From contig NZ_CP101161.1 in NCBI RefSeq assembly GCF_024298865.1, positions 207,227 through 271,226 of the forward strand: a DNA stretch of 64,000 bases, in the 5' to 3' direction. The notes beneath the pieces were generated by a model, which worked only from the letters and a program-made list of their open reading frames with translations, searched no databases and had not been told where the DNA came from. The stretch comes from Halorarius halobius (GTDB taxonomy: Archaea; Halobacteriota; Halobacteria; Halobacteriales; Haloarculaceae). The position numbers and the translations under genes are program-made. Below, one piece after another: positions 50,663 through 59,831 of the stretch (positions are counted from its first letter, which is position 1; the number at the start of each line of letters is the position of its first letter).

Positions 50663-51196
50663 TCACCGCGTCCGGCGGTACCGCCGCCGCTCGACGGCCG
50701 ACAGCAGGTCCGAAAGCGCCTGTCGGGCGATGCGCTCCTTGATTTCCAGCCGCGTGCCGTCGAACTCGTAGCGCTCGACGGTCGTGGTCGTCTCGCCGGT
50801 GCCCCACTCGCCGCGGTAGGCGACGCCGACGAAGACGGTGCCGACCGGCTTCTCCGGCGTGCCCCCCGACGGCCCCGCGATGCCAGTGGTGGCGACGCCC
50901 CACGTCGTCCCGGCGGTGTCGCGGGCGCCCGCGGCCATCTGTCGGGCGACGGGCGCGGAGACGGCGCCCTCGGAATCGAGCGTCTCCCGGTCGACGCCGA
51001 CCAGTTCCATCTTCGCGTCGTACGAGTAGGTGCACAGCGCCCGGTCGAAGTAGTCCGACGACCCGGGCACGTCGGTCAACAGCGAGCCGATGAGCCCGCC
51101 GGTACACGACTCGGCGGTCGCGACCGTCGCGTCCGTCTCACGGAGCGCGTCCCCGACCTGTTCCTCGGCGGGCGGGTCCGCAGCGAACTCGCGCAT
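50663..51196 (-). CDS. pncC: CinA C-terminal domain amidase (PncC-like)
   Basis: The protein has 177 residues from ATG 51196. The family motifs are AESCTGGLIGSLLTDVPGSS, YSYDAKMELVGVDRETL, AVSAPVARQMA, and VATTGIAGPSGGTPEKPVGT. It deamidates nicotinamide mononucleotide in the pyridine nucleotide cycle. The fused CinA N-terminal pyrophosphatase domain is absent, as in stand-alone PncC. It is divergent from the aminotransferase. Confidence 0.9.
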   Translation of the reverse strand: MREFAADPPAEEQVGDALRETDATVATAESCTGGLIGSLLTDVPGSSDYFDRALCTYSYDAKMELVGVDRETLDSEGAVSAPVARQMAAGARDTAGTTWGVATTGIAGPSGGTPEKPVGTVFVGVAYRGEWGTGETTTTVERYEFDGTRLEIKERIARQALSDLLSAVERRRYRRTR

Positions 51197-51294
51197 ACCG
51201 GACGGAGGGGAGCCGGGCGCTTGAATCCATCTGCGTCGAACGCCCGCCTGCGTCGAACGCAACACCGAACACGGACGCGCGTCGAGAGGGAGCC

Positions 51295-52395
51295 ATGAGC
51301 TACGACGAGCCGCTGTTCTTCCAGGTGATGGCGTACGCGGACGAGGCCGACCGCGACGTCGTCGACATGGTGAGCGGCAACCCCGACTGGGAGCCACCCG
51401 AACCGCTCCGCGAGGGGCTCCGCGAGTTCGCCGACGCGCCGGTCGAACAGTATCAGTACCCTCCCAGCGAGGGGCTGGCCGCGTTGCGCGAGGAGATAGC
51501 CGCCCGCCGCGGCGTCGACGTCGAGCGGGTCGTCGTCACCAACGGCGCGGGCGAGGCGAACTACCTGGCGATGGCCTGCGGGCTGGAGGCCCACCCCGGG
51601 AACGAGGTCATCCTCACCGACCCGGTCTACCCGTACTACTCCGGGCGGACGGAGATGCTCGGCGCCGACGCCCGGTTCGTTCCCGTCGACGACGACGGAC
51701 GCCTCGACCCGGCCGACGTGCGCGAGGCGGCCGGCGACGACACCGCCCTGATAGTGGCCTGCTCGCCGAACAACCCGACCGGGGCGGTGTACGGCGAGGA
51801 GGTGAAGCGCGAACTGGCGGCCGTCGCCGAGGCCAACGACGCGCTGTTCGTCTCCGACGAGGTGTACGACCACTTCGACTTCTCGGGGCGGTTCTTCTCG
51901 GCGCTCGGCTGTGACTCGCCGAACGTCGCCGTCACGAACGCGTTCTCGAAGTCGATGGCCGTCACGGGCCTCCGGGTGGGGTACGCGGTGCTTCCGGAGC
52001 GACTGGTCGGCCCCGCCCGGACCCGCCACATGCTCGTCAACGTCGCAGGCGCGGCGCCGAGCCAGCACGCCGTCCTGAACGCGCTCCGGGAGACGCCGCC
52101 GGACTACTACGAGCGGAACCGCGAGATGTTATGCGACCGGGTCGACGCCTTCACCGACGCGCTCGACGAGGCGGGCGCCGACTACATCACGCCCGAGGGG
52201 GCGTTCTACGTGCTCGCCCGGTTCGACGACTACCCGGGGACGCTCGACAACGTCGAACGGCTCATCGACGAGGCCGGCGTCGCGGGCATGCCCGGCGAGG
52301 CGTTCGGCACCGCCTACGACGACTGGATACGGTTCGCGCTGGTGACGCCGCGCGCGGTGGCGGCCGCAGAGCGGCTGGCGGAATATTTCAGGTGA
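51295..52395 (+). CDS. Class I/II pyridoxal-phosphate aminotransferase
   Basis: The protein has 366 residues. Fold-type I motifs are visible: SGNPDWEPPEPLREGLREFA, NGAGEANYLAM, CSPNNPTGAVYGEEV, SDEVYDHFDF (the Asp that binds the pyridine N), and the PLP Lys in NAFSKSMAVTGLRVGY. The final part carries IRFALVTP (the substrate-carboxylate Arg). It transfers amino groups from an amino acid to a 2-oxo acid; the substrate is not obvious. ATG 51295 is well placed. Confidence 0.9.
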   Translation: MSYDEPLFFQVMAYADEADRDVVDMVSGNPDWEPPEPLREGLREFADAPVEQYQYPPSEGLAALREEIAARRGVDVERVVVTNGAGEANYLAMACGLEAHPGNEVILTDPVYPYYSGRTEMLGADARFVPVDDDGRLDPADVREAAGDDTALIVACSPNNPTGAVYGEEVKRELAAVAEANDALFVSDEVYDHFDFSGRFFSALGCDSPNVAVTNAFSKSMAVTGLRVGYAVLPERLVGPARTRHMLVNVAGAAPSQHAVLNALRETPPDYYERNREMLCDRVDAFTDALDEAGADYITPEGAFYVLARFDDYPGTLDNVERLIDEAGVAGMPGEAFGTAYDDWIRFALVTPRAVAAAERLAEYFR

Positions 52396-52465
52396 GCGGG
52401 AAGGTACCGAAATAACGTGGCATCCGATTCATTGCCGTTCGGGAGCAAGACGCCACAGTGGTGTC

Positions 52466-52741
52466 ATGAGCGAGTCGTCGGGCGATGGCGGTCACGGCCC
52501 ACAGTACGAATGTACGGGCGACCGGTCGGTCACGGTAGCGACGCTGGAAGCCGTCGCGGCGTGTACCGGACAGCGCCTCGAGGAGTTGCCGCCGCTGTAC
52601 GAGGCCGTGCCGCCGGATGCGCTCGAGGCAATACGCGACCCCCACGGCGACGACCGCCTCGCGAAGCTCGCCTTCTGCTACTGCGAGCACCACGTGACGG
52701 TCTGGAGCGACGGCACCATCGAGATACGCGGCGACCGGTGA
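52466..52741 (+). CDS. HalOD1 output domain protein
   Basis: The protein has 91 residues. It matches the small haloarchaeal output domain HalOD1: TVATLEAVAACTGQRLEELP, PPLYEAVPPDALEAI, and a final strand KLAFCYCEHHVTVWSDGTIEI. The domain is usually linked to two-component or regulatory proteins; here it stands alone, directly before a Bat-type HTH_10 gene in the same direction. Function unknown. Confidence 0.85.
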   Translation: MSESSGDGGHGPQYECTGDRSVTVATLEAVAACTGQRLEELPPLYEAVPPDALEAIRDPHGDDRLAKLAFCYCEHHVTVWSDGTIEIRGDR

Positions 52742-52834
52742 GTCGACCGGCGACCGTGCGGACCGCCGGCCGAGCGGACGCAACGGGACCGGCGTTCCCG
52801 TACACTCAAGTGCGACACGGGTACCACCGATAGT

Positions 52835-53524
52835 ATGGCTCGACCTGGCACCGCCGGGGGCACGGTCGAGGAGCTGGTGTTCGACGTCTCAGCCGCGCCG
52901 TTCCCGTTCGTCGGTGTCTCGGCGACCGAGGACTGCGAAATACTGCTGGACAGGATGTTGCCCCGCGGGGACGGCCGGTACGCGGAGTTCTTCAGCGTCG
53001 ACGGCGTCGACCCCCACGAGATCGTCGACCGGGCCGACGATGACGAGCGCGTCGACCCGCGGGTGCTCGTCGACGGGGAGGGTGAGGGGTTCGTCGAGTT
53101 CGTCGTCGAGGAGAGCTGTCCCGCCCTCGAACTGGCCGAGCTCGGGGCCGTCCCGCGTGACGTGGTGGGCCGCCACGGCGAGGGTCGCATCGTCGCGGAG
53201 GTGCCACCCCACCGGACGGCGTCGACGGTCGCCGCCGCCTTCCTCGAGACGTACCCCGAAACCGAACTGACCGCGAAACGCGAGACGGAGCGCACGAGCC
53301 CGGTGTTCACCAGCCACGAGTTCGACCAGTTGGTCGACGAGCGGCTCACCGACCGCCAGCGCGAGGTGCTCGAAGCCGCCTACGAGGCGGGCTACTACGA
53401 GCGCCCCCGCGAGACGACCGGCGAGGAGCTGGCCGAACGGCTCGACATCGCCGCCTCGACGTTCACTCAGCACGTCCGGGCCGCCGAGCGGAACCTGCTG
53501 TCGATCCTCTACGAGCGCGGCTGA
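52835..53524 (+). CDS. Bat-type HTH_10 transcriptional regulator
   Basis: The protein has 229 residues. An N-terminal sensor-like region (about 1-150) is followed by the HTH_10 domain with LTDRQREVLEAAYEAGYYER and GEELAERLDIAASTFTQHVR. This is the same domain as at the end of the larger regulator at 45.6 kb. It lacks PAS or GAF domains, so its input may be the N-terminal region. It sits 93 bases after the HalOD1 gene; the two could be co-transcribed. Confidence 0.9.
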   Translation: MARPGTAGGTVEELVFDVSAAPFPFVGVSATEDCEILLDRMLPRGDGRYAEFFSVDGVDPHEIVDRADDDERVDPRVLVDGEGEGFVEFVVEESCPALELAELGAVPRDVVGRHGEGRIVAEVPPHRTASTVAAAFLETYPETELTAKRETERTSPVFTSHEFDQLVDERLTDRQREVLEAAYEAGYYERPRETTGEELAERLDIAASTFTQHVRAAERNLLSILYERG

Positions 53525-53566
53525 GACGCCCCCAGCTTTTCCCGCGTGGCCGTCGTCGGTTCTGGT

Positions 53567-53917
53567 ATGGTAGACGAAGACCTCGGTACGGCGACCATCG
53601 TGTACGACGACCCGGGCGAGGGCACCGTCGAACACACCGTCGAGAACGAACACGTCGCGTACTTCCAGGACCACTGGATAGTGAAGATGGAGGAGACCGA
53701 CGACGGCGACGTGGTGCGCCGCATCCCGAAGGAGCGCGTCCACTACGTCGAACGCGAGGTCGAGGAGTTCCGCGAGGAGGTCGGCACGCTCACCAACCAA
53801 CTCGAGTCCGTGGCGGACGACCTGCGCGAGCGACTGCTCGGGTCGGACCGGCGTAGCAACGAGGGGCCGACCCGCGTCGACGTGCAGTCCGGCGGGGAGA
53901 GCGACGACGACCGCTGA
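53567..53917 (+). CDS. Haloarchaeal hypothetical protein
   Basis: The protein has 116 residues, starting [21 protein letters not shown] beta-rich N-terminal half ([20 protein letters not shown]) is followed by a predicted helix ([20 protein letters not shown]) and an acidic disordered tail. I do not recognise a family. It lies between the HTH_10 regulator and tgtA. Confidence 0.7.
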   Translation: MVDEDLGTATIVYDDPGEGTVEHTVENEHVAYFQDHWIVKMEETDDGDVVRRIPKERVHYVEREVEEFREEVGTLTNQLESVADDLRERLLGSDRRSNEGPTRVDVQSGGESDDDR

Positions 53918-53963
53918 GCCGCGGAAGCGACATCCTTACCGGCGGCACTCGCGGAGAGGGGGT

Positions 53964-55457
53964 ATGCGCGACCGCTTCGAGATACGGGACCAGGACGCCG
54001 CCGGCCGCATCGGCGAACTCGAGGTCCCCCGCGCGGGCGTCACGGTCGAGACGCCCGCTCTCCTCCCCGTCATCAACCCACACCTCCAGACGGTGCCGCC
54101 CGCCGAGATGGAGGCCGAGTTCGGCGCGGAGATACTCATCACCAACGGCTACATCTTCTACGGAAGCGATGAGTTCCGCGACCGGGCGCTCGACGAGGGA
54201 CTCCACGACCTCTTCGAGTTCTCGGGCGCCATCATGACCGACTCCGGCTCGTTCCAGCTCGCGGAGTACGGCGACATCGACGTCGACACGCCCGAGATAC
54301 TGCAGTTCCAGCACGACATCGGGAGCGACATCGCCACGCCCGTCGATATCCCGACGCCACCCGACGCCGCCCGCGAGCAGGCCGAACGCGACCTCGCGGT
54401 CACGCAGGAGGCGCTCGAGACGGCCGAGGGCGTCGACGTGGGGGAGATGCTCGTCAACGCGCCCGTCCAGGGGTCGACGTACCCCGACCTGCGCGAGGCG
54501 GCCGGCGCTCACGCCGCCGGCACCGACCTCGACGTGTTCCCCGTCGGCGCGGTGGTGCCGCTGATGAACGACTACCGCTACGCCGAGATGGTCGAGGTGG
54601 TGACCGCGGCCAAACGGGGACTCGGTCCCGCGGCGCCGGTCCACCTGTTCGGCGCGGGCCACCCGATGATGTTCGCCTTGGCCGTCGCGGCGGGCTGTGA
54701 CCTGTTCGACTCGGCGGCGTACGCGCTGTACGCCCGCGACGACCGCTACCTGACGGTCCGGGGGACCGAACATCTCGCGGACCTCGATTACCTCCCCTGT
54801 TCGTGTCCGGTCTGTGCCGACCACACGCCGACCGAACTCCGCGCCGAACCGGACGACCGCCGCGAGTACCTGCTCGCGCGCCACAACCTCCACGTCACGT
54901 ACGCGGAACTCCGGCGCGTGAAGCAGGCGCTCCGGCGGGGGACCCTGCTCGAACTCGTCGAACAGCGGGCCCGCGCGCACCCGGCGATGGTCGACGGCTA
55001 CCGCGCGCTCCTGGACGAGGCCGACCACCTCGAACGGACGGACCCGACGACGAAGGACGCGTTCTTCCACGTCTCCGCCGAGTCCGCGCGACGGCCGGAG
55101 GTGCACCGGCACCACGACCGACTCGACCGCCTGCCGGTCGACGGCGAGACGGTCCTGCTGACGGAGGGGGAGAACAACCGCCGGTTCGACGCGACCTGGC
55201 GACTGAAACCCCCGTTCGGGCCGTTCCCGCGTGCGCTCTCGAAGACGTACCCCCTGAACGCGGAGGTGCCCGACCGCCTGGAGCGGGCGGCCTACGAGGC
55301 CGCCGCCGACGGCGTCGCGCGACTGGCCGAGGCGAACCCGGGCGTCGCGTTTACCGTCGGCCACTTCGACTGGCCGCCGAGCGCGCTCGACCACCTGCCC
55401 GACGGCGTCGACACCATCGACCTCAGCGAGGAGGACGGGCCGGGCGACGACGCGTAG
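53964..55457 (+). CDS. tgtA: Archaeal tRNA-guanine transglycosylase (archaeosine)
   Basis: The protein has 497 residues. It replaces guanine 15 of tRNA with preQ0, the first step to archaeosine. The active-site Asp lies in [16 protein letters not shown] near residue 93. Other motifs are [19 protein letters not shown] and [17 protein letters not shown]. The zinc site ([12 protein letters not shown], then a later His) is near residue 275. It lacks the C-terminal PUA domain of the Pyrococcus enzyme, which suits haloarchaeal versions. Good Shine-Dalgarno-like GGAGAGGGGG lies before ATG. Its stop directly abuts that of the next gene. Confidence 0.95.
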   Translation: MRDRFEIRDQDAAGRIGELEVPRAGVTVETPALLPVINPHLQTVPPAEMEAEFGAEILITNGYIFYGSDEFRDRALDEGLHDLFEFSGAIMTDSGSFQLAEYGDIDVDTPEILQFQHDIGSDIATPVDIPTPPDAAREQAERDLAVTQEALETAEGVDVGEMLVNAPVQGSTYPDLREAAGAHAAGTDLDVFPVGAVVPLMNDYRYAEMVEVVTAAKRGLGPAAPVHLFGAGHPMMFALAVAAGCDLFDSAAYALYARDDRYLTVRGTEHLADLDYLPCSCPVCADHTPTELRAEPDDRREYLLARHNLHVTYAELRRVKQALRRGTLLELVEQRARAHPAMVDGYRALLDEADHLERTDPTTKDAFFHVSAESARRPEVHRHHDRLDRLPVDGETVLLTEGENNRRFDATWRLKPPFGPFPRALSKTYPLNAEVPDRLERAAYEAAADGVARLAEANPGVAFTVGHFDWPPSALDHLPDGVDTIDLSEEDGPGDDA

Positions 55458-56780
55458 TCAGGCGAACGCGAGGAGGCGCTCGTCGGTGGCGACGAACAGG
55501 CGGCCCCCCGCGGGGACGGCGTCGAGCACGTGCCGGCCATCGGGGAGGTCGAGGCGACCCCGTTCGGCGCCGGTCGCGGCGTCGAGACGCAAGAGCGCGT
55601 CGCCCGGGTCGGGGCCGTCGGTCGACCGCGTCGACCGGACCACGAGAACGTCGTCACCGACGACCAGCGGGCGGGAGTAGGCGTGGTACGGGCCCGGTTC
55701 GGGGTCGGGGCCGACGTCCCACAGCAGGTCGCCCGACGAGAGGTCGCGCGCCTGCACGCGACTCGGGTAGTCGCTGTGGACTTCGAGCGTGTACAGCACC
55801 GCGTCGGGCGTGACTGCGCCCACCTCGAAACTCGGGCGGGCGACGCCCTGTCCGTCGTCGGTTGTGCCGTCGCCGACGTGGTCGCTCTCGACGTGCCACT
55901 CGACGGAGCCGTCCGCAAGCGAGAACGCACGGAGCGTGCCGGGGAAGTGGCTCCCGACGAGGCGGCCGTCCCTGGCGGCGACGGTGTCGCAGGCCGCCGC
56001 CCCGCGCCACAGCGTCTCGCCGCTCGCCGGGTCGAGCGCGACCGGGCCGGCGTCGTGTGCCGCGTAGACGGCCGCCGTCTCGCTCACGGCCACGTCCATC
56101 GCCCAGCCGTCGACCGTCGTGTGCCAGCACTCGACGCCGGTGCGGGCGTCGAGCGCCCGAATCGACGTCCGGTCCGGGTCGCTGTCGGCCAGTCGCCGGG
56201 ACGCGAGGAGGCGCCCCCCGGCGACGGTTCGGGGGACGTGGTAGCCGACGCCGCCGTGCCACAGCGGCGCCCCGTCCGCGAGCGACCGGGCGCCGAACCC
56301 CCCGTCCGGCCCGGCCGTATCCGTCGCGGCGAACCCCAGACCACCGGCGGCGAACGGTTGTCCCACGCCGACGCGGTCGGCCCGTCGCGTCCAGAGCGTC
56401 CGACCGTCGTCGAGCGAGACGGCGAACACGAGGTCGTGCGGGGCGGCCTGCACCCCGAGGAGCGCGACGCCGTCGGCGACGACCACCTCGGTGGTGGTGG
56501 ACACCCCGCCGACCGGCCACTCGCGTTTCCACGCCCGTTCGAGCGGCCAGTCCGGGGCGGCGCGTGCCGGCGCGTGGCCGGTGTTCGCGCGGTCGTGCCG
56601 GGGGAACGGCCAGTCGGTCGGGTCGGTGACGAACGGCGCCGGGTCACAGTCGCGGCCGGCGAGCCAGTCCGGCACGGCGTCGGCAGTCCGGACGCCGGCG
56701 ACGTAGCCGCCGACGCCGGTGGTCGCGAGACCCGCGGCGGCGAGCGCCTGCCGGCGGGAGATGGAGGGCGAATCGGGCAT
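55458..56780 (-). CDS. Tat-exported PQQ beta-propeller protein
   Basis: The protein has 440 residues. The N-terminus has a twin-arginine signal (SISRRQALAAAGLATTGVGG) without a lipobox Cys. The mature part is a PQQ-like propeller: it begins DWPFPRHDRANTGHAPARAA, and has repeats such as VSLDDGRTLWTR, ALDARTGVECW, ALDPASGETLW and AFSLADGSVEW. It has the entry motif shared by two other proteins in the window. It runs opposite to tgtA and arcS, its stop abutting tgtA, and so is probably unrelated to archaeosine. Function unknown. Confidence 0.88.
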   Translation of the reverse strand: MPDSPSISRRQALAAAGLATTGVGGYVAGVRTADAVPDWLAGRDCDPAPFVTDPTDWPFPRHDRANTGHAPARAAPDWPLERAWKREWPVGGVSTTTEVVVADGVALLGVQAAPHDLVFAVSLDDGRTLWTRRADRVGVGQPFAAGGLGFAATDTAGPDGGFGARSLADGAPLWHGGVGYHVPRTVAGGRLLASRRLADSDPDRTSIRALDARTGVECWHTTVDGWAMDVAVSETAAVYAAHDAGPVALDPASGETLWRGAAACDTVAARDGRLVGSHFPGTLRAFSLADGSVEWHVESDHVGDGTTDDGQGVARPSFEVGAVTPDAVLYTLEVHSDYPSRVQARDLSSGDLLWDVGPDPEPGPYHAYSRPLVVGDDVLVVRSTRSTDGPDPGDALLRLDAATGAERGRLDLPDGRHVLDAVPAGGRLFVATDERLLAFA

Positions 56781-56861
56781 ACGTCGACTCGGGAACCGGG
56801 CGACAAAGGCCCATCGGCCGAAGAGGGAAGCCCCTTAACGGTCGGCGCCGGAGGACCGGCA

Positions 56862-58616
56862 ATGACCGACCACTTCGAGGTTCACGAGCGCGACGGCCCC
56901 GCGCGGCTGGCGGAACTCCGCCTCGCCGACCCCCTGCGGACGCCGGCGCTCGTGGACGGCGTGCTCCACGACGCCGGGAGCCTCTGGCGCGAGGACCAGC
57001 CGGCACCCGAGGGCGACGACGACCGGCTCACGGTCCTGCGCCACCGCGCGTTCCCCGCGGGGACCGACCCCGAAGTCGCCGACGCCTTCCAGGTCGACTA
57101 CCCGGACGTCGAGTTCCCGAGCGCCGCGGTCGTGAACCCCGAGACGGCGGCCGACTACGGCGCCGACGCCTACGTGCTGTCGGGGGCCGCGGGGCTCGCC
57201 GGGCACGCCGAGGCGTTCCTCGATGCCCTGCTCGCGGTGAAGGACGCGACGCCGGCCGACACCGCGCTGTACGCGCCGGGCGCGGCGACGCCCGCCAACG
57301 CCGCGACGCTGGCGTGGGCCGGCGTCGACCTGTTCGACTCCGACTACGCGTACGTCCGTGGCACCGAGGGGTTCTACCTCCACACGGACGGTGAGCAGTT
57401 CCTGGAGGACCTAGAGGAACTCCCCTGTGCCTGCGAGGCCTGCCAGCAACCCCGCGCGGAGTTCGACCGTCGGGACTGTGCCGAGCACAACGTGAACGCC
57501 CTGCGGGCGGAGCTGGCCCGCGTGCGCCAGCGCATCCGCCGGGGGCGGCTCCGCGACTACGTCGAGGGGCAGGCGCGCCACGAGGCGTGGACGACGGCGC
57601 TGTTCCGACGGCTCGACCAGCAGTACGCCTACGTCGAGCAGCGGACGCCGATACTCCGGCGCAACGAGCTTCTGGCGGCCAGCGAGGACACCCTGAACCG
57701 CGCCGAGATACAGCGGTTCGCCGACCGCGTGACGACGCGCTACCGGTGCCGGTTCGAGGACGCGCCGCTCGTGCTCGTCCCCTGCTCGGCGCGCAAGCCG
57801 TACAGCGAGTCACAGAGCCACCGGCAGTTCTCGCGGGCCGTCGGCTACCGGGGCCACCTCGTCTCGATGACCTCGCCCATCGGCGTCGTCCCGAACGAAC
57901 TCGAACTCACCTACCCGGCACAGCACTACGACTCCGTCGTCACGGGCGAGTGGTCCGAAGGCGAGTACGCGTTCGTCGCGGAGGTGCTGAAACGCTACCT
58001 CGAACGCAACGGCGACTGCTACCCCGAACTGATAGCGCACGTCCCCGACGACTACCGGCCCATCTGTGAGCGCGTCGAGGAGGCGCTGGGCGTCGAGTTC
58101 ACCTACACCGTCGCGGACCACCCGACGACCGACGCGTCGCTGTCGAACCTCTCCGAGGCGCTCGACGGCTACTCCCAGTACTCGAAGCGCGAGCGGGAGC
58201 ACAACACCGTGCGGGCCGTCGCGGACTACCTCATCGGCGACGGCGCGGGCGATGCGGTGTTCGACGACATCCGGACGGGCGCGTACTACCCGAAACTGCG
58301 CGTGAACCACGAGGGCGAGCAACTGGCGACGCTGGTCGCGCAGTACGGTACGCTCTCCTTCACGCTGGCGGGCGCGCACAAGTGGGTCGACTCCGAGGCG
58401 CCCACGAAGCGGGTCGACATCGACCCGTTCGTCCCGCAGGGGAGCGTGCTCGCGCCGGGCGTCACGGACGCCAGCGACGACATCCGCCCGGGCGACGAAG
58501 TCGTCGTCGAGGGCGAGCGGTGTTTCGCCGTCGGCCGCGCCGAGATGTCCGGCCCCGAGATGGCCGAGTCGACGCGGGGCGTCGCCGTCGAGGTGCGGCA
58601 CAGCGAGACGCGGTGA
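56862..58616 (+). CDS. arcS: Archaeosine synthase ArcS (TgtA2)
   Basis: The protein has 584 residues. ArcS converts preQ0 in tRNA to archaeosine. A TGT-like N-terminal domain (about 1-200) has lost the catalytic Asp motif. A zinc-type segment (PCACEACQQP, near residue 186) follows. The ArcS signature PCSARKPYSESQSH is near residue 307. A C-terminal PUA domain is indicated by SVLAPGVTDASDDIRPGDEV and GERCFAVGRAEMSG. GGAGG lies six bases before ATG 56862. It works after TgtA, whose gene is 1.4 kb upstream in the same direction. Confidence 0.94.
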   Translation: MTDHFEVHERDGPARLAELRLADPLRTPALVDGVLHDAGSLWREDQPAPEGDDDRLTVLRHRAFPAGTDPEVADAFQVDYPDVEFPSAAVVNPETAADYGADAYVLSGAAGLAGHAEAFLDALLAVKDATPADTALYAPGAATPANAATLAWAGVDLFDSDYAYVRGTEGFYLHTDGEQFLEDLEELPCACEACQQPRAEFDRRDCAEHNVNALRAELARVRQRIRRGRLRDYVEGQARHEAWTTALFRRLDQQYAYVEQRTPILRRNELLAASEDTLNRAEIQRFADRVTTRYRCRFEDAPLVLVPCSARKPYSESQSHRQFSRAVGYRGHLVSMTSPIGVVPNELELTYPAQHYDSVVTGEWSEGEYAFVAEVLKRYLERNGDCYPELIAHVPDDYRPICERVEEALGVEFTYTVADHPTTDASLSNLSEALDGYSQYSKREREHNTVRAVADYLIGDGAGDAVFDDIRTGAYYPKLRVNHEGEQLATLVAQYGTLSFTLAGAHKWVDSEAPTKRVDIDPFVPQGSVLAPGVTDASDDIRPGDEVVVEGERCFAVGRAEMSGPEMAESTRGVAVEVRHSETR

Positions 58617-58618
58617 GC

Positions 58619-58632
58619 GCGAGCGGAGCGAG
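58619..58632 (-). repeat. Copy of the recurrent CTCGCTNCGYTCGC motif
   Basis: On the minus strand this reads CTCGCTCCGCTCGC, three bases after the arcS stop. The same motif is present at 22553-22566 and 36395-36408. Confidence 0.7.
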
Positions 58633-58720
58633 CGCGACCCGCGTCTCGGACCGGCGAGCGGCGACGCGGCGAACGGCGAGGAGCGGTACCCCTAACACCC
58701 AGGCGTGACAGCCCCCGGGC

Positions 58721-59164
58721 GTGACTTCCCGCTCGCCAGCCCTCCCCTACGCGGCTATCGCGGTGCTCGTCCTGCTGAACGGCGTCGTGCGCGGCGTTCG
58801 ACAGTACCTCCCGATACTGCTCACCGACGACGGGTTCGGCCCCGGCGCGCTGACCGGCGTCCTGCTCGGGATGGACGTGGTGCAGGCGCTGTTCGTCCCC
58901 GTCGGCGCCGTCGTCCTCGGCTACGGGTTCGCCGAGACGCTCGACGTGGAGAACCGCCTCGGCGTGACGGCCGCCGTCACGTATCTGCTCGCAGTCGTCG
59001 GCTACCTCGTCGGCTTCGGCGCCGTGCTCCTGCTCGTTCCCGAAGCGTCCAGCACCGGGTCGCTACTCAGGAACCTCGCGGCGGCGGCCGTCGTCGGTCT
59101 CACGAACGGCCTGTCGGCCACCGTCGCCGTCGTCGCCGGCGCGGCCGTCGGCCGCCTCCGATAG
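58721..59164 (+). CDS. Small membrane protein of unknown function
   Basis: The protein has 147 residues from GTG 58721. Four membrane segments cover nearly all of it (about 8-28, 40-62, 80-110 and 124-145). There is a NGVVRGVRQYLPILL segment after the first membrane helix. I do not recognise the family. It looks like a haloarchaeal conserved protein, from its codon use and position between arcS and the next small gene. Confidence 0.7.
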   Translation: MTSRSPALPYAAIAVLVLLNGVVRGVRQYLPILLTDDGFGPGALTGVLLGMDVVQALFVPVGAVVLGYGFAETLDVENRLGVTAAVTYLLAVVGYLVGFGAVLLLVPEASSTGSLLRNLAAAAVVGLTNGLSATVAVVAGAAVGRLR

Positions 59165-59203
59165 GGCGGAAGCCTTTCCCCGCGGCCACCCCCACGCCCG
59201 TGC

Positions 59204-59596
59204 ATGGACGAACTCGACCTCGCCATCCCGAAGAGCATCCTCGACTCGTTGCCCGAGGAGGGGCCGACCGGACAGGACATGGAGCGGGCGCTGGAGGACT
59301 ACCAGCGGCGCGTCAACCACGCCATCCGCGAGGCCGACGACGACGCCGAGGCCGCCGCGACGGCGCTGGACGTCATCGAGCATCTGGAGTCGCGAGCGCA
59401 GACGTACGACGACTTCGTACCGGAACTCCGGGCGTGGGGCCAGTCGCCCATCTACGCCATCGCGTGGCGGAACTTCTGTGTCTCGCTCATCGACCAGTTC
59501 TACGAACACGAGGCGCTCGCCGAGCGACTAGACCGCGAGCGCAACGCCCGAATCGTCGACGACGGCATCCGCCTGTCGGATATGTACCGCGACTGA
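59204..59596 (+). CDS. Haloarchaeal hypothetical protein
   Basis: The protein has 130 residues, all helical and acidic, with no membrane segment. It starts MDELDLAIPKSILDSLPEEG. Notable stretches are QRRVNHAIREADDDAEAAAT, a Trp-rich YAIAWRNFCVSLIDQFYEH, and an Arg-rich end. I do not recognise a family. It follows the membrane gene by 39 bases. Confidence 0.7.
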   Translation: MDELDLAIPKSILDSLPEEGPTGQDMERALEDYQRRVNHAIREADDDAEAAATALDVIEHLESRAQTYDDFVPELRAWGQSPIYAIAWRNFCVSLIDQFYEHEALAERLDRERNARIVDDGIRLSDMYRD

Positions 59597-59831
59597 CTTC
59601 GGACCCGGCACCGAGCAACTACCGACGCGCTGGAGGCGGGGTCACCGCGAATCCGGTCCGCCACAGTGATATCAACCTCCGTATAATTTATTCACCGCGT
59701 CGCCGAGAATATATCAATTAAGAAACACCTATTAGCCCTGGTCGAGTGGTGAAACCACTGATGACAGGGGGAGGGGGTCTTCACCGGAGACAGTCGTACC
59801 GTTCACCACAGCAGACAGCGACCGGGGAACG
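59597..59831 (+). promoter_or_regulatory. AT-rich promoter region and leader of the PKD/PQQ gene
   Basis: This is the most AT-rich stretch in the window. TATA-like CCGTATAATTTATT is at about 59678-59691 and GAATATATCAATTAAG at about 59708-59723. A start near 59740 would leave a leader of about 90 bases. A hairpin AGTGGT-GAA-ACCACT (59745-59759) is near its 5' end. Confidence 0.5.
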
